This document shows positions 1 through 7,030 of a DNA stretch of 19,970 nucleotides, piece by piece. Position numbers and translations under genes: made by a program. Position 1 is the first letter of the stretch. Each line of letters starts with the position of its first letter. The notes beneath the pieces are model-generated. The model was not told the DNA's origin. It saw only the letters and a program-made list of their open reading frames with translations, and did not search any database. The DNA is taken from contig DASSNG010000035.1 of assembly GCA_035688135.1 (NCBI GenBank), forward strand, positions 1 through 19,970. The letters are read 5' to 3'. The stretch comes from JAIFWC01 sp035688135 (GTDB lineage Bacteria > Patescibacteriota > Saccharimonadia > Saccharimonadales > UBA10212).

Positions 1-138
1 CATGGCCAGCCTAAACGCTACAACGGCCAGGTATACCTGCCGCTGTTCCACCCGGCCGCGGCGCTTTATAACGGCGGCATGAGACAGACGCTGATAGACG
101 ACTTCGCCCGCATCCCGCTGGTGCTGGCCAAAATTTAA
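1..138 (+). CDS. Uracil-DNA glycosylase family 4, C-terminal fragment
   Basis: The first 45 codons of the window are open in frame 1 and end at TAA 136-138. They read as the end of a type 4 (thermophile-type, usually iron-sulfur) uracil-DNA glycosylase. Visible are the conserved HPAAALYN segment, which holds the histidine-containing motif of this family, a preceding short G-x-V-Y-L-P-L-F strand, and the usual closing segment with R..L..DF. Such enzymes remove uracil from DNA to start base excision repair. The catalytic N-terminal motif and the Fe-S cysteines lie outside the window, so activity cannot be judged. The gene is followed 53 bases later by rnj on the same strand with no obvious terminator, so the two may share a transcript. 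Confidence 0.8.
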   Translation, partial: HGQPKRYNGQVYLPLFHPAAALYNGGMRQTLIDDFARIPLVLAKI

Positions 139-190
139 TCAATCCGAAATCTATTAATACTTATCAAATTAAGAAAGGAAAAATTTATAG

Positions 191-2257
191 ATGAATCAAA
201 ATAATAAATCCAATAATAAACCGGCTCCTAAATCCAGGACGCCACGGAATAACCGGGGCCAGACGGCCACGGGCAGGAGTGTTAGCCGCGGCGCGGCTCT
301 GCGGGCCCAGAAGCAGGCCGTACAGGACGCCAACCGCGTTGCCAGCCAGTATCTGGATGCCTCTTCGAACCCGATTGAAAAGCCCCGCCGCGCCAACTTC
401 ATAGATGACAGACCGCGCCTGAGAATAATCGGTCTGGGCGGCATGGACGGCGGCGGCAGTAAGAACATGATGGTCATCGAATACCAGAATGACGCCATCG
501 TGATTGACTGCGGCAACGACCTGGGAGTGGACCTGCCGGGCATTAACTACGGCATCGCCGACACTACCTATTTAGACCAGATAAAATCCAAAATCCGGGG
601 TTTTGTAATTACCCACGGGCACCTTGATCACATCGGCGGGCTGCCCCATATATTGCCCAAGTACAACGTTCCGGTTTACGGCAGCCGTTTCACTATCGGC
701 CGGGTAGAGGAAATCTTTGAGAACTTCGGCCTGCCGATGCCTGACGGCTTTGAGCTTAAGACCGTGGTTATGAACGAGACCACTCACGAGCGCCTTAAAG
801 TAGGGGAGTTCTATATAGAGCTGGTGCGGGTGACGCACTCAATTCCGGGAAGCACCTCGGTGGTCGTCGATACGCCGGCCGGCCGTGTGATAGACACCGG
901 CGACTTCAGATTTGACCCTAATCCGCTGGACCATGAGAAGACCGATATGGAGCGCTTCAAGGAATTGGCCAAAGAAGGCGTGACGGTTCTTTTGAGCGAA
1001 AGCACAACTACCGAACGTCCCGGCCGCACTCCTACCGAAAGTTCCATAGAGCAGAGTTTCATCGACATCATGAACAACGCTCCGGGGCGCATATTCGTGG
1101 GCCTGTTCTCTACCAACATGAACCGCGTACAGATGATCGTGAACGCCGCTGTCCATCATAACCGCAAGGTTGCTATGGACGGGCGCAGCATGATATCAAC
1201 CCTGGAAATGGCCGTCCGCAACGGTTTCATGAAAATCCCTAAAGGTACCTTTGTACCGATTGCCAGCGTATCCAGCCTTAAGGACGATGACGTGGTGGTA
1301 GTCTGTACCGGCAGCCAGGGCGAACCGAACAGCGCTCTGGTGCGGATGAGCACCGGCGACCATAAACACGTCAGTCTGAAAGAGCAGGATACGGTTATCC
1401 TTTCCAGCACACCGATTCCTTACACCGGTAACGACGCGCTGATACGTGCTATGGTGGACGATTTGCTTAAGAAGGGAGTGCACGTATACCGTCACGAGAC
1501 CCACGATGTCGATAACATCGGTCCGCTGCACGTATCCGGACACGGCAGCCAGGAAGAGTACCGCGAAATGGTCGAGATGCTAAAACCCAAATTCTTTTTG
1601 CCGATTTATGGTGACTACACCGCCAAGAAATACCATATGGACCTGGCGGTAGAAGCGGGTGTGCCGCGCAAGAATATGGCCAACGTTGATAACGGCGACG
1701 TGGTTACGATTGCCGGCGACCAGCTGGAAATCAGCGGCGAAGTGCCGCACGGCACCGTGCTGGTAGACCAGACCGGTGCCATCGTTAACACCGTGGTGGT
1801 CAAAGACCGCGTGCTGCTGGCCGAGGAGGGCCTGGTAGCGGTGGTGCTGACCATCGACAAGAAGACCGGCGCTCTTTTGACCAGCCCGGACATCATCAGC
1901 CGCGGCTTCATTTACATGAAAGACAATGAAGAGCTAATGAACGCCTTTCGCAACGAGCTGCGGCGCGCCGTCCAGCAGCGTTTTAAGCGCGTGGACCTGG
2001 ACCGCTTCAAGGCCGAGCTGAAAGATTACGTCACCCACTTCCTGTACGAGCAGACCCAGCGCAGCCCGATTGTCATCCCGGTGGTGAATATAATCGGCAG
2101 CCGCAGCGAAAAGGTGAACAACGATTTGCACAATAAGAACGGCAGCGGCAATGTGGCCGAACAGCCAAAGACTCCGGAGGAAATCGCTTTAGAGCAGCAG
2201 CGCCGGTTCGCGCAGATGCGCCAGCGGCTGCTTAACCAGGACGCCCGCGTCGACTAG
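191..2257 (+). CDS. rnj: Ribonuclease J
   Basis: A 688-residue metallo-beta-lactamase/beta-CASP ribonuclease that degrades and matures RNA in the cytoplasm (5'-3' exonuclease and endonuclease in studied relatives). Residues 1 to about 72 are a basic, Asn/Lys/Arg-rich disordered extension. The metal site shows HGHLDH at 142-147, a further histidine at 216 and Asp238 in DTGDF. The beta-CASP part and the HVSGHGS signature (447-453) follow, then a C-terminal domain. Two positions are odd: the usual glycine loop GGxGEIGKNM reads GGMDGGGSKNM, and the family PIHGE motif reads PIYGD, placing Tyr473 where a zinc-ligand histidine is expected. An AAAGGAA Shine-Dalgarno (about 174-180) precedes ATG 191. 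The 3' end overlaps the convergent gene by four bases. Confidence 0.95.
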   Translation: MNQNNKSNNKPAPKSRTPRNNRGQTATGRSVSRGAALRAQKQAVQDANRVASQYLDASSNPIEKPRRANFIDDRPRLRIIGLGGMDGGGSKNMMVIEYQNDAIVIDCGNDLGVDLPGINYGIADTTYLDQIKSKIRGFVITHGHLDHIGGLPHILPKYNVPVYGSRFTIGRVEEIFENFGLPMPDGFELKTVVMNETTHERLKVGEFYIELVRVTHSIPGSTSVVVDTPAGRVIDTGDFRFDPNPLDHEKTDMERFKELAKEGVTVLLSESTTTERPGRTPTESSIEQSFIDIMNNAPGRIFVGLFSTNMNRVQMIVNAAVHHNRKVAMDGRSMISTLEMAVRNGFMKIPKGTFVPIASVSSLKDDDVVVVCTGSQGEPNSALVRMSTGDHKHVSLKEQDTVILSSTPIPYTGNDALIRAMVDDLLKKGVHVYRHETHDVDNIGPLHVSGHGSQEEYREMVEMLKPKFFLPIYGDYTAKKYHMDLAVEAGVPRKNMANVDNGDVVTIAGDQLEISGEVPHGTVLVDQTGAIVNTVVVKDRVLLAEEGLVAVVLTIDKKTGALLTSPDIISRGFIYMKDNEELMNAFRNELRRAVQQRFKRVDLDRFKAELKDYVTHFLYEQTQRSPIVIPVVNIIGSRSEKVNNDLHNKNGSGNVAEQPKTPEEIALEQQRRFAQMRQRLLNQDARVD

Positions 2258-2874
2258 CCCTGGAACCAGTATCTGACTCGAGGTAAATTCAGGTAGATAA
2301 TAGAAGCTATGATGGCTAGGGTCTCCAGCGCTAAGAACGCATAGACCCTGGCTCCTAGGCTGCCGCTAAAGATACTTATCGCGAATGAGCGTACAAGTGA
2401 AGACGAAGCTACTTTTATGAATGAGTAAATCATATAAAGCAGGCCTACTCCGAGCAAGCCAACGGTTAGGAGTCGGGCTAACTCAGATTTTCGGATCATT
2501 GACGCGCCAAGGGCGAAAAAAGCTACAGAGCAGATGTACCATAACGCCATATGGCTATTCAGTATTGATACCGACAGAAGCAGGGACGCCGCTACAAGCA
2601 AAGCGCTGTATATGAACCCGCTCATGAGCACGCTTGAGATAATAATCACGCCCCATGGTACCGGTGCCAGAACGCTAGCTTCTGTTTCGCTTTTTGCGAC
2701 CAGGGGCGGCATCACTATGCTCGTGGCGGCGCTAGGAGCTTGGCCGGAAACCGGATAAACAGAGCCGGGATTATATTTTGGTGGGTCGGACGGCGTGGAT
2801 GCGACCGGCTGATTAACCGGCGCAGCAGGCGCCATATTTGGATTTTTGGGAGGAGGACTAGGAAAAGGGTCCAT
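2254..2874 (-). CDS. Proline-rich N-terminus, polytopic membrane protein of unknown function
   Basis: I do not recognise this 206-residue protein. The first 70 residues or so are rich in Pro, Ala and Ser and look disordered. Four or so hydrophobic segments follow (about 73-100, 108-125, 135-155 and 178-198), with short basic loops, and the protein ends in a basic, aromatic tail. This layout is common for small membrane proteins of Patescibacteria, where the disordered part probably lies in the cytoplasm; that is inference. The start is the ATG at 2872-2874, with an AAGAAG-like weak ribosome site and a possible promoter (TTGAAG, 16 bases, TATAGA) overlapping the end of the NUDIX gene upstream. 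It could alternatively be the second gene of a NUDIX transcript (37-base gap). Its stop overlaps the stop of rnj by four bases. Confidence 0.7.
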   Translation of the reverse strand: MDPFPSPPPKNPNMAPAAPVNQPVASTPSDPPKYNPGSVYPVSGQAPSAATSIVMPPLVAKSETEASVLAPVPWGVIIISSVLMSGFIYSALLVAASLLLSVSILNSHMALWYICSVAFFALGASMIRKSELARLLTVGLLGVGLLYMIYSFIKVASSSLVRSFAISIFSGSLGARVYAFLALETLAIIASIIYLNLPRVRYWFQG

Positions 2875-2911
2875 CTTTGAATCTTCTTTTATTGTCTATA
2901 CATTATCACAA

Positions 2912-3337
2912 TCAGGCTTCAAAGAAGTTCTTGCCGGTCCTGTAGGCTTCAATAGCCTGACTGGTGGTGCCGAAGAGAGGCTGGGGCAGGCTATCTATCG
3001 GGTACCAGGCCCAGCCGGCGTTCTTGTCCGGCTCCATAACCTTAGCTTCGCCGGATTTCCACTCGGCGGCCATCTGGATGTGAGCGTAATGCCTGGGCAT
3101 GTATCTTCGCAGGTTAATAAAACATACGAACGAGATGTTCTTTACTTTGAATTGCGGACCGGCCTCTTCTTTTATCTCCCTGAGCACGCACTCCTCTACG
3201 GATTCTCCATGCTCCAGGTGCCCGCCCGGACTGGCGTACTCGCCGGCACCATGGCTGCCTTTGCGCCTATGCAGCAGCACCTGGCTGCCGTTTCTGAAGA
3301 CCATAACACCCACGCCGACCCTCGGCTGCTCATCCAT
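2912..3337 (-). CDS. NUDIX hydrolase (NUDT15/MutT-like)
   Basis: A 141-residue hydrolase of nucleoside diphosphates linked to another group, likely a nucleotide-pool sanitiser; the true substrate is unknown. The NUDIX box is nearly complete at residues 39-61: G39, E45, then R53-E54-x-x-E57-E58-x-G60, with Pro in place of the last hydrophobic residue. The PGGHLEHGES segment resembles the NUDT15 and plant NUDT1 group. The reading frame stays open to an ATG at 3382, but I chose the ATG at 3335-3337. The shorter protein begins right at the first NUDIX strand, the extension would cover the ftsK -35 box, and a TGC-TTAAAT element ends six bases before this ATG, suggesting a leaderless start. The gene is divergent from ftsK. 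Confidence 0.85.
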   Translation of the reverse strand: MDEQPRVGVGVMVFRNGSQVLLHRRKGSHGAGEYASPGGHLEHGESVEECVLREIKEEAGPQFKVKNISFVCFINLRRYMPRHYAHIQMAAEWKSGEAKVMEPDKNAGWAWYPIDSLPQPLFGTTSQAIEAYRTGKNFFEA

Positions 3338-3343
3338 ACTGCC

Positions 3344-3352
3344 ATTTAAGCA
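3344..3352 (-). promoter_or_regulatory. Candidate extended -10 for the NUDIX gene
   Basis: On the minus strand a TG-C-TTAAAT element ends six bases before the ATG at 3337. The hexamer matches the -10 consensus at four of six positions and the TGn extension may offset the absence of a good -35. If used, the transcript would start at or within a base or two of the start codon. Confidence 0.35.
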
Positions 3353-3366
3353 TGTTTGGCTGCGCC

Positions 3367-3396
3367 TTGACATGATAAGCATAAACGTGTTATAAT
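3367..3396 (+). promoter_or_regulatory. Consensus sigma-70-type promoter upstream of ftsK
   Basis: TTGACA at 3367-3372 and TATAAT at 3391-3396 match both consensus boxes perfectly, with an 18-base spacer. The predicted transcript start is near 3403, giving a leader of about 50 bases before the ftsK ATG. The -35 box lies inside the upstream open frame of the divergent NUDIX gene, which argues for the shorter NUDIX start. Confidence 0.75.
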
Positions 3397-3404
3397 TACT
3401 ACAA

Positions 3405-3430
3405 CGCTCATCTCTGTTCTAACATGAGCG
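3405..3430 (+). repeat. Inverted repeat in the ftsK leader
   Basis: CGCTCAT (3405-3411) and ATGAGCG (3424-3430) form a perfect 7-base inverted repeat around a 12-base loop, starting two or so bases after the predicted transcript start of the distal promoter. It could be an RNA hairpin in the leader or a DNA operator. No T-tract follows, so it is not an intrinsic terminator. Confidence 0.6.
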
Positions 3431-3438
3431 GTAAGGGG

Positions 3439-3444
3439 TATAAT
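3439..3444 (+). promoter_or_regulatory. Proximal -10 box of ftsK, leaderless spacing
   Basis: A perfect TATAAT ends eight bases before the ATG at 3453. No convincing -35 lies 16-18 bases upstream. The spacing equals that seen before crp, capA and the 15247 gene, so it may drive a leaderless ftsK transcript beside the distal promoter. Confidence 0.45.
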
Positions 3445-3452
3445 CTAGAGAC

Positions 3453-5672
3453 ATGGCCAAAAAAGCAAAAAGGGGCCGCCCGCCCAAAAAAGCCGAGAAA
3501 AATAAGAAGAGCAACAGCGCCTTCTGGCGCAGCGTGGCTGCCGTAGCCCTTATTATCTTTGGCGTCATCTTATTGTTCGGAGCGTTTATAAGCGCGCCTT
3601 TGCCGCGTGATATCTGGCACGGGTTCTGGTGGGCGCTGGGAGCCGCTACCGTAGCCGCCCCTTTCGCTCTTATTTACCTTGGTCTGCTTAAATTTATAAA
3701 CGAGGAACAGCGGATACCGCTGCCGAATATGATAGGCACGCTTGGACTGCTGGTCTTTCTGGCCAGCTGGTTCCACACTACATTTTTGAACACCGACGCA
3801 TCCGGTAATCTGACAGGCGGCCATGGGGGCCATGTAGGGCAGGCGGTCGGGGGGCTGCTGGTGAACGCCCTGGGTAAATTCCTGGCGTCGCTAGTATTTC
3901 TGCTGCTGACAATTTTCTCCATACTGTTCACCTTTGCTATAGAGCCGCGGTCTCTGCTGAACCTGTTCAAACGGGAACCCAGGGAGCCTAAAGAAGAAGG
4001 GGCGGCCGAAGATTTAGGCGCCCTGAAACGCAAGATGGCACCGGCGCCGGACTTTCAGCTGCACGAAGGTGTGCCGGTAGAGCATACGGCTCCAGCCCGC
4101 TTGGGAGCCGCCCGGGCCAGCGCCGAAAAGATGGCGCCCGCAGCTCCTCAAGCCGCTCTTACTACGGCCAAAGACCCTGATTGGCAGTTTCCTTCGCTGG
4201 ACCTGCTTAACGCCAAAGAAGACAAGGCCAACGCCGGCGACGTGAAGGGTAACGCGCAGATTATCAAAGATACTTATTCCAACTTCGGTATAGATGTGGA
4301 AGTTGAAGGCGCCAATGTAGGCCCCCGAGTCACACAGTACACTCTGCGGCCGCCGGCCGGGGTAAAGCTGACCAAGCTTACGGCGCTGGAACACAATCTG
4401 GCTCTTGATTTAGCCGCTACCAGCCTGCGGATGGAAGCGCCTATTCCGGGTAAGCGTGCCGTGGGTATAGAGGTGCCGAATGTCAAACCGGCCACCGTAA
4501 CTCTGCGCGGTCTGCTGGCCGGTGAAAAGTGGAGCCATAGCAAAGGGCCCTTGAGCTTTGTCGTCGGTAAAGACATCGCCGGGGAACCTATAGTGGCCGA
4601 CCTGGAAGAAATGCCGCACCTTCTGATTGCCGGTCAGACAAAGTCCGGTAAGTCCGTAATGATTAACACGCTGTTGGCCAGCTTCCTTTACCGCAACACC
4701 CCGTCTGACCTTAAGCTCATATTGGTAGATCCCAAGCACGTGGAAATGGCGCCGTACGATGACATCCCGCATCTGCTGGCCCCAGTGGTTACCGAGCCGG
4801 AAAAGTGCATCAGCGCCCTTAAGTGGGCCGTGGCCGAGATGGAGCGCCGCCTAAAGACTTTCGCTGAAGTAAAACAGCGCGATATCCAGGGCTATAACAA
4901 CCTTAAGAAAGAAGAAGGCATGCCGCACATAGTGGTGGTTATCGATGAGCTGTCAGACCTGATGATGGTCGCCAGCCGCGACGTGGAAGCACTGATCGCC
5001 CGTATCGCCCAAAAAGCCCGCGCAGCAGGTATCCATCTTGTGCTGGCGACCCAGCGTCCTGACGCTAACGTGGTTACCGGAATAATTAAGGCCAATGTCC
5101 CGGCCCAGATTGCTTTTGCGGTCAAAGACCAGATTAACAGCCGCATAATCATAGACCAGGGCGGCGCCGAGAAGCTGCTTGGTAAGGGCGATATGCTGTT
5201 CAAGACTACCGACTTGCCGCGGCCTATCCGCGTTCAGGGCGCCTTAATAACCAGCGACGAGACAAACAAGCTGGCCGATTTCTTAAGGGGCCAGCGTCCG
5301 CCGCAGTACGATAACGAAGTGGTCAGCCAGCCCGTACAGCTTGGTAAGGGCGGGGTGGTGGCCAGCACAGACACCGGAGGCGATGATGACGAGACGCTGC
5401 ACGATGCCGTAGAAGTGGTCTGTGCCGCCGGCAAAGCCAGCACTTCTTTGCTGCAGCGAAAATTACGGGTAGGCTATGGCCGGGCCAGCCGCCTGATGGA
5501 CGTCATGGAAGAGCGGGGCATAATTGCCATGAGCGATGGCACCAACCGCCCGCGCGAAGTGCTTGTGGGCAGCGCCGATGAAGTATTTGGCGGCGAAGTA
5601 GGCGGGGAACCCGTTCCGGCCGGAGGCTTAGGCGATACCGGCGGCGATGTCTACGACGACATGCCCGACTAA
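3453..5672 (+). CDS. ftsK: DNA translocase FtsK/SpoIIIE
   Basis: A 739-residue septum-bound DNA pump that moves chromosome ends through the closing division site. After a Lys-rich N-terminus, four or so membrane segments fill about residues 24-170. A short disordered linker (about 175-245) leads to the alpha and motor domains. The Walker A motif is GQTKSGKS at 394-401 (Lys400) and the Walker B motif is VVVIDE at 494-499; the DPKHVEM and ATQRPDA signatures of the family are both present. A winged-helix gamma domain (about 648-710), which reads orienting DNA sequences, is followed by an acidic tail. The linker is short compared with Escherichia coli FtsK. Two promoter candidates precede it. The gene ends with TAA directly abutting the stop codon of the convergent GtrA-family gene, with no intergenic bases. 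Confidence 0.96.
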   Translation: MAKKAKRGRPPKKAEKNKKSNSAFWRSVAAVALIIFGVILLFGAFISAPLPRDIWHGFWWALGAATVAAPFALIYLGLLKFINEEQRIPLPNMIGTLGLLVFLASWFHTTFLNTDASGNLTGGHGGHVGQAVGGLLVNALGKFLASLVFLLLTIFSILFTFAIEPRSLLNLFKREPREPKEEGAAEDLGALKRKMAPAPDFQLHEGVPVEHTAPARLGAARASAEKMAPAAPQAALTTAKDPDWQFPSLDLLNAKEDKANAGDVKGNAQIIKDTYSNFGIDVEVEGANVGPRVTQYTLRPPAGVKLTKLTALEHNLALDLAATSLRMEAPIPGKRAVGIEVPNVKPATVTLRGLLAGEKWSHSKGPLSFVVGKDIAGEPIVADLEEMPHLLIAGQTKSGKSVMINTLLASFLYRNTPSDLKLILVDPKHVEMAPYDDIPHLLAPVVTEPEKCISALKWAVAEMERRLKTFAEVKQRDIQGYNNLKKEEGMPHIVVVIDELSDLMMVASRDVEALIARIAQKARAAGIHLVLATQRPDANVVTGIIKANVPAQIAFAVKDQINSRIIIDQGGAEKLLGKGDMLFKTTDLPRPIRVQGALITSDETNKLADFLRGQRPPQYDNEVVSQPVQLGKGGVVASTDTGGDDDETLHDAVEVVCAAGKASTSLLQRKLRVGYGRASRLMDVMEERGIIAMSDGTNRPREVLVGSADEVFGGEVGGEPVPAGGLGDTGGDVYDDMPD

Positions 5673-6134
5673 TTAATCGGAGTTTTCCTTAGCGAAGGCC
5701 CAGCCGTTACTTATGGCATAGCTGAATATCCCGAAGGTAGCGGCAACGGTAACACTGGCCAGCATATACTGCAGGCCTGCCACCTGGACCAATAAAAAGT
5801 ACAGGCCTTGCCCTAAGACGAAAGTCACCGACTTAAAGGCGTTCCATTTGAATATGGCCGGCCAGAAAGGCAGCGTGCGATCGCCAAAAACTATGTAGCG
5901 GTTCAAGGCAAAGCCGAGCTGCAGCATAAAGACATTCTCTACCAAGTACGCGAAAGGCGGCTTGATGCCGTTATGTACTTGCACGAACAGGATGCCAAAG
6001 CTGATGCCAGTCAGAACGCCGCCCATGGCGCTGAACCTTACCCAGCGCCAAAAATGCGACCTTATAATTTTTATGACTTTATTTTTATTCGAGTAAAAAA
6101 GAGATCGTAAGCGCAACAAAAATGCCCTCCACAC
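5673..6134 (-). CDS. GtrA-family membrane protein
   Basis: About 150 residues with four membrane segments, matching the GtrA family of small proteins that help flip or transfer lipid-linked sugars in cell-envelope glycosylation. The N-terminal basic stretch is followed by RFSAMGG at the head of the first helix. NRYIVF ends the second helix and the matching N-G-W-A-F motif closes the last, as in the family. The longest form uses a GTG at 6132-6134. A GGAGGG site inside the first codons sits six to nine bases before two TTG codons (residues 6 and 7), so the true start may be one of these. No glycosyltransferase is adjacent, so the substrate is unknown. A second small membrane gene of very different base composition follows in the same orientation upstream. 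Confidence 0.75.
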   Translation of the reverse strand: MWRAFLLRLRSLFYSNKNKVIKIIRSHFWRWVRFSAMGGVLTGISFGILFVQVHNGIKPPFAYLVENVFMLQLGFALNRYIVFGDRTLPFWPAIFKWNAFKSVTFVLGQGLYFLLVQVAGLQYMLASVTVAATFGIFSYAISNGWAFAKENSD

Positions 6135-6198
6135 CCCGCAAGGGTTAAATTATTATTCGGATTTTGGAAACAAGTGTCTGATATTCAAAATCTTAGGG

Positions 6199-6216
6199 GA
6201 CAAGCTGAATCTTGTC
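6199..6216. repeat. Inverted repeat between the two small membrane genes
   Basis: GACAAG (6199-6204) and CTTGTC (6211-6216) form a perfect 6-base inverted repeat around six bases. It lies in the gap upstream of the GtrA-family gene and could be an operator or small hairpin. A TATAAT on the minus strand (6223-6228) is nearby but has no recognisable -35. Confidence 0.4.
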
Positions 6217-6243
6217 ACAAGCATTATAACACCCTTTGGTGCC

Positions 6244-6285
6244 GGCGTGAGGCCCGGGATATTCGAGTATCCCGGGCCTCACGCC
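6244..6285 (-). terminator. 18-base-pair GC-rich hairpin at the end of the DUF2061/GtrA-like gene
   Basis: Arms 6244-6261 and 6268-6285 are perfectly complementary over 18 bases, with the six-base loop TTCGAG. The hairpin covers the stop codon (6279-6281) of the minus-strand gene. No T-tract follows on either strand. Such U-less hairpins are used as terminators in high-GC bacteria, so a terminator role is likely but not proven. Confidence 0.65.
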
Positions 6286-6842
6286 TTGTCGGCCTTCGAA
6301 CAGTCACGCAGGGCGACCTTGTCGCGGAACAGGAAGACGAGCGGGTTGATAAGCACCCCGAATGCCCCCATCACCACCTTGGACGGCGCGTTCCCCAGCG
6401 AAGTCTCGTTCAGGAGGTACCACGCGAAACCGAGGTTCCCCATGAACGTCACGCCGGTGTAGGTGTACGACAGGACGGCGCTGCGGCTGAGCTCGATTTC
6501 GCGCCGGGCCCAGACCCACTCCTTGTGGAAGATGTAGGCCAGGGTGTCGACCAGCAGCGTGACCCCCAGATTCACCCACCAGGGGTGTCCGAAGTGCCGC
6601 GCCGCCGGCCAGAAGACCGCGAAGCTCACCACCCATACCCGGGCGCTGAACTTGGCGCTGCGCTGCCAGTCGGTCTTGTGGAACAGCCGCCACAAGCTTC
6701 CCGGGAAGCCGGGGCGCTCGAGAATGTGCTCGTCAAGCCTGCGGTGAGTCCACCACAGCGGCCGCCGGAACGGCCGCATGGCCAGCCTCCCCAGAAAATC
6801 CAGGAGGCGGGCGGGCTTGTTGAAGATGATTCCAATAAGCAT
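6279..6842 (-). CDS. DUF2061/GtrA-like membrane protein, GC-rich
   Basis: A 187-residue protein with about four hydrophobic segments, weakly like DUF2061 in the first half (R-S-x-K-F, then IFHKEWVWAR near residue 115, like the family HERvW ending) and like GtrA in the second. The function is unknown; lipid or sugar-lipid transport is only a guess. A clear GGGAGG ribosome site precedes ATG 6842. Codon use is unlike its neighbours: in 45 consecutive codons (6581-6715) only three end in A or T, against 19 of the first 45 in ychF. An 18-base-pair hairpin overlaps the stop. The gene thus looks recently acquired. The opposite strand also has a long open frame, which I take as an effect of GC bias. 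Confidence 0.7.
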   Translation of the reverse strand: MLIGIIFNKPARLLDFLGRLAMRPFRRPLWWTHRRLDEHILERPGFPGSLWRLFHKTDWQRSAKFSARVWVVSFAVFWPAARHFGHPWWVNLGVTLLVDTLAYIFHKEWVWARREIELSRSAVLSYTYTGVTFMGNLGFAWYLLNETSLGNAPSKVVMGAFGVLINPLVFLFRDKVALRDCSKADKA

Positions 6843-6966
6843 CCTGCCTCCCTTCGGGGACGAAGATTCACATGTCGAAGGTCGATTGGCTCCCCGCGAG
6901 GTTACCCAAGCGACCTGAGCCTAAAATCACAGTACGATTATTTCTAAACTTTAGCAATCTCGGGCG

Positions 6967-6995
6967 TTGACTAACAGGGGTGAATGCGGTAAAAT
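6967..6995 (+). promoter_or_regulatory. Promoter of the rpsF-ssb-rpsR-efp operon
   Basis: TTGACT at 6967-6972, a 17-base spacer and TAAAAT at 6990-6995 form a strong housekeeping-type promoter. Transcription should start near 7002. This rules out the longest open rpsF frame, which starts at GTG 6980 inside the promoter. Confidence 0.7.
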
Positions 6996-7030
6996 TATTG
7001 AGCAATAAACTAATTCAGGTCAGCGCATCC

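Noticed and set aside
3338..3382. Extended NUDIX start at ATG 3382
   Set aside because: The extension overlaps the perfect ftsK -35 box, adds residues outside the NUDIX fold and has no ribosome site.
6174..6947. Long plus-strand open frame (257 codons) opposite the GC-rich membrane gene
   Set aside because: It reads through the 18-bp hairpin and intergenic sequence, its product is low-complexity Pro/Arg/Glu without a fold, and the minus strand has a good ribosome site and membrane helices. It is a by-product of GC bias.
6980..7030. Longer rpsF from GTG 6980 or TTG 6998
   Set aside because: Both start inside or at the edge of the promoter element, before the predicted transcript start near 7002.
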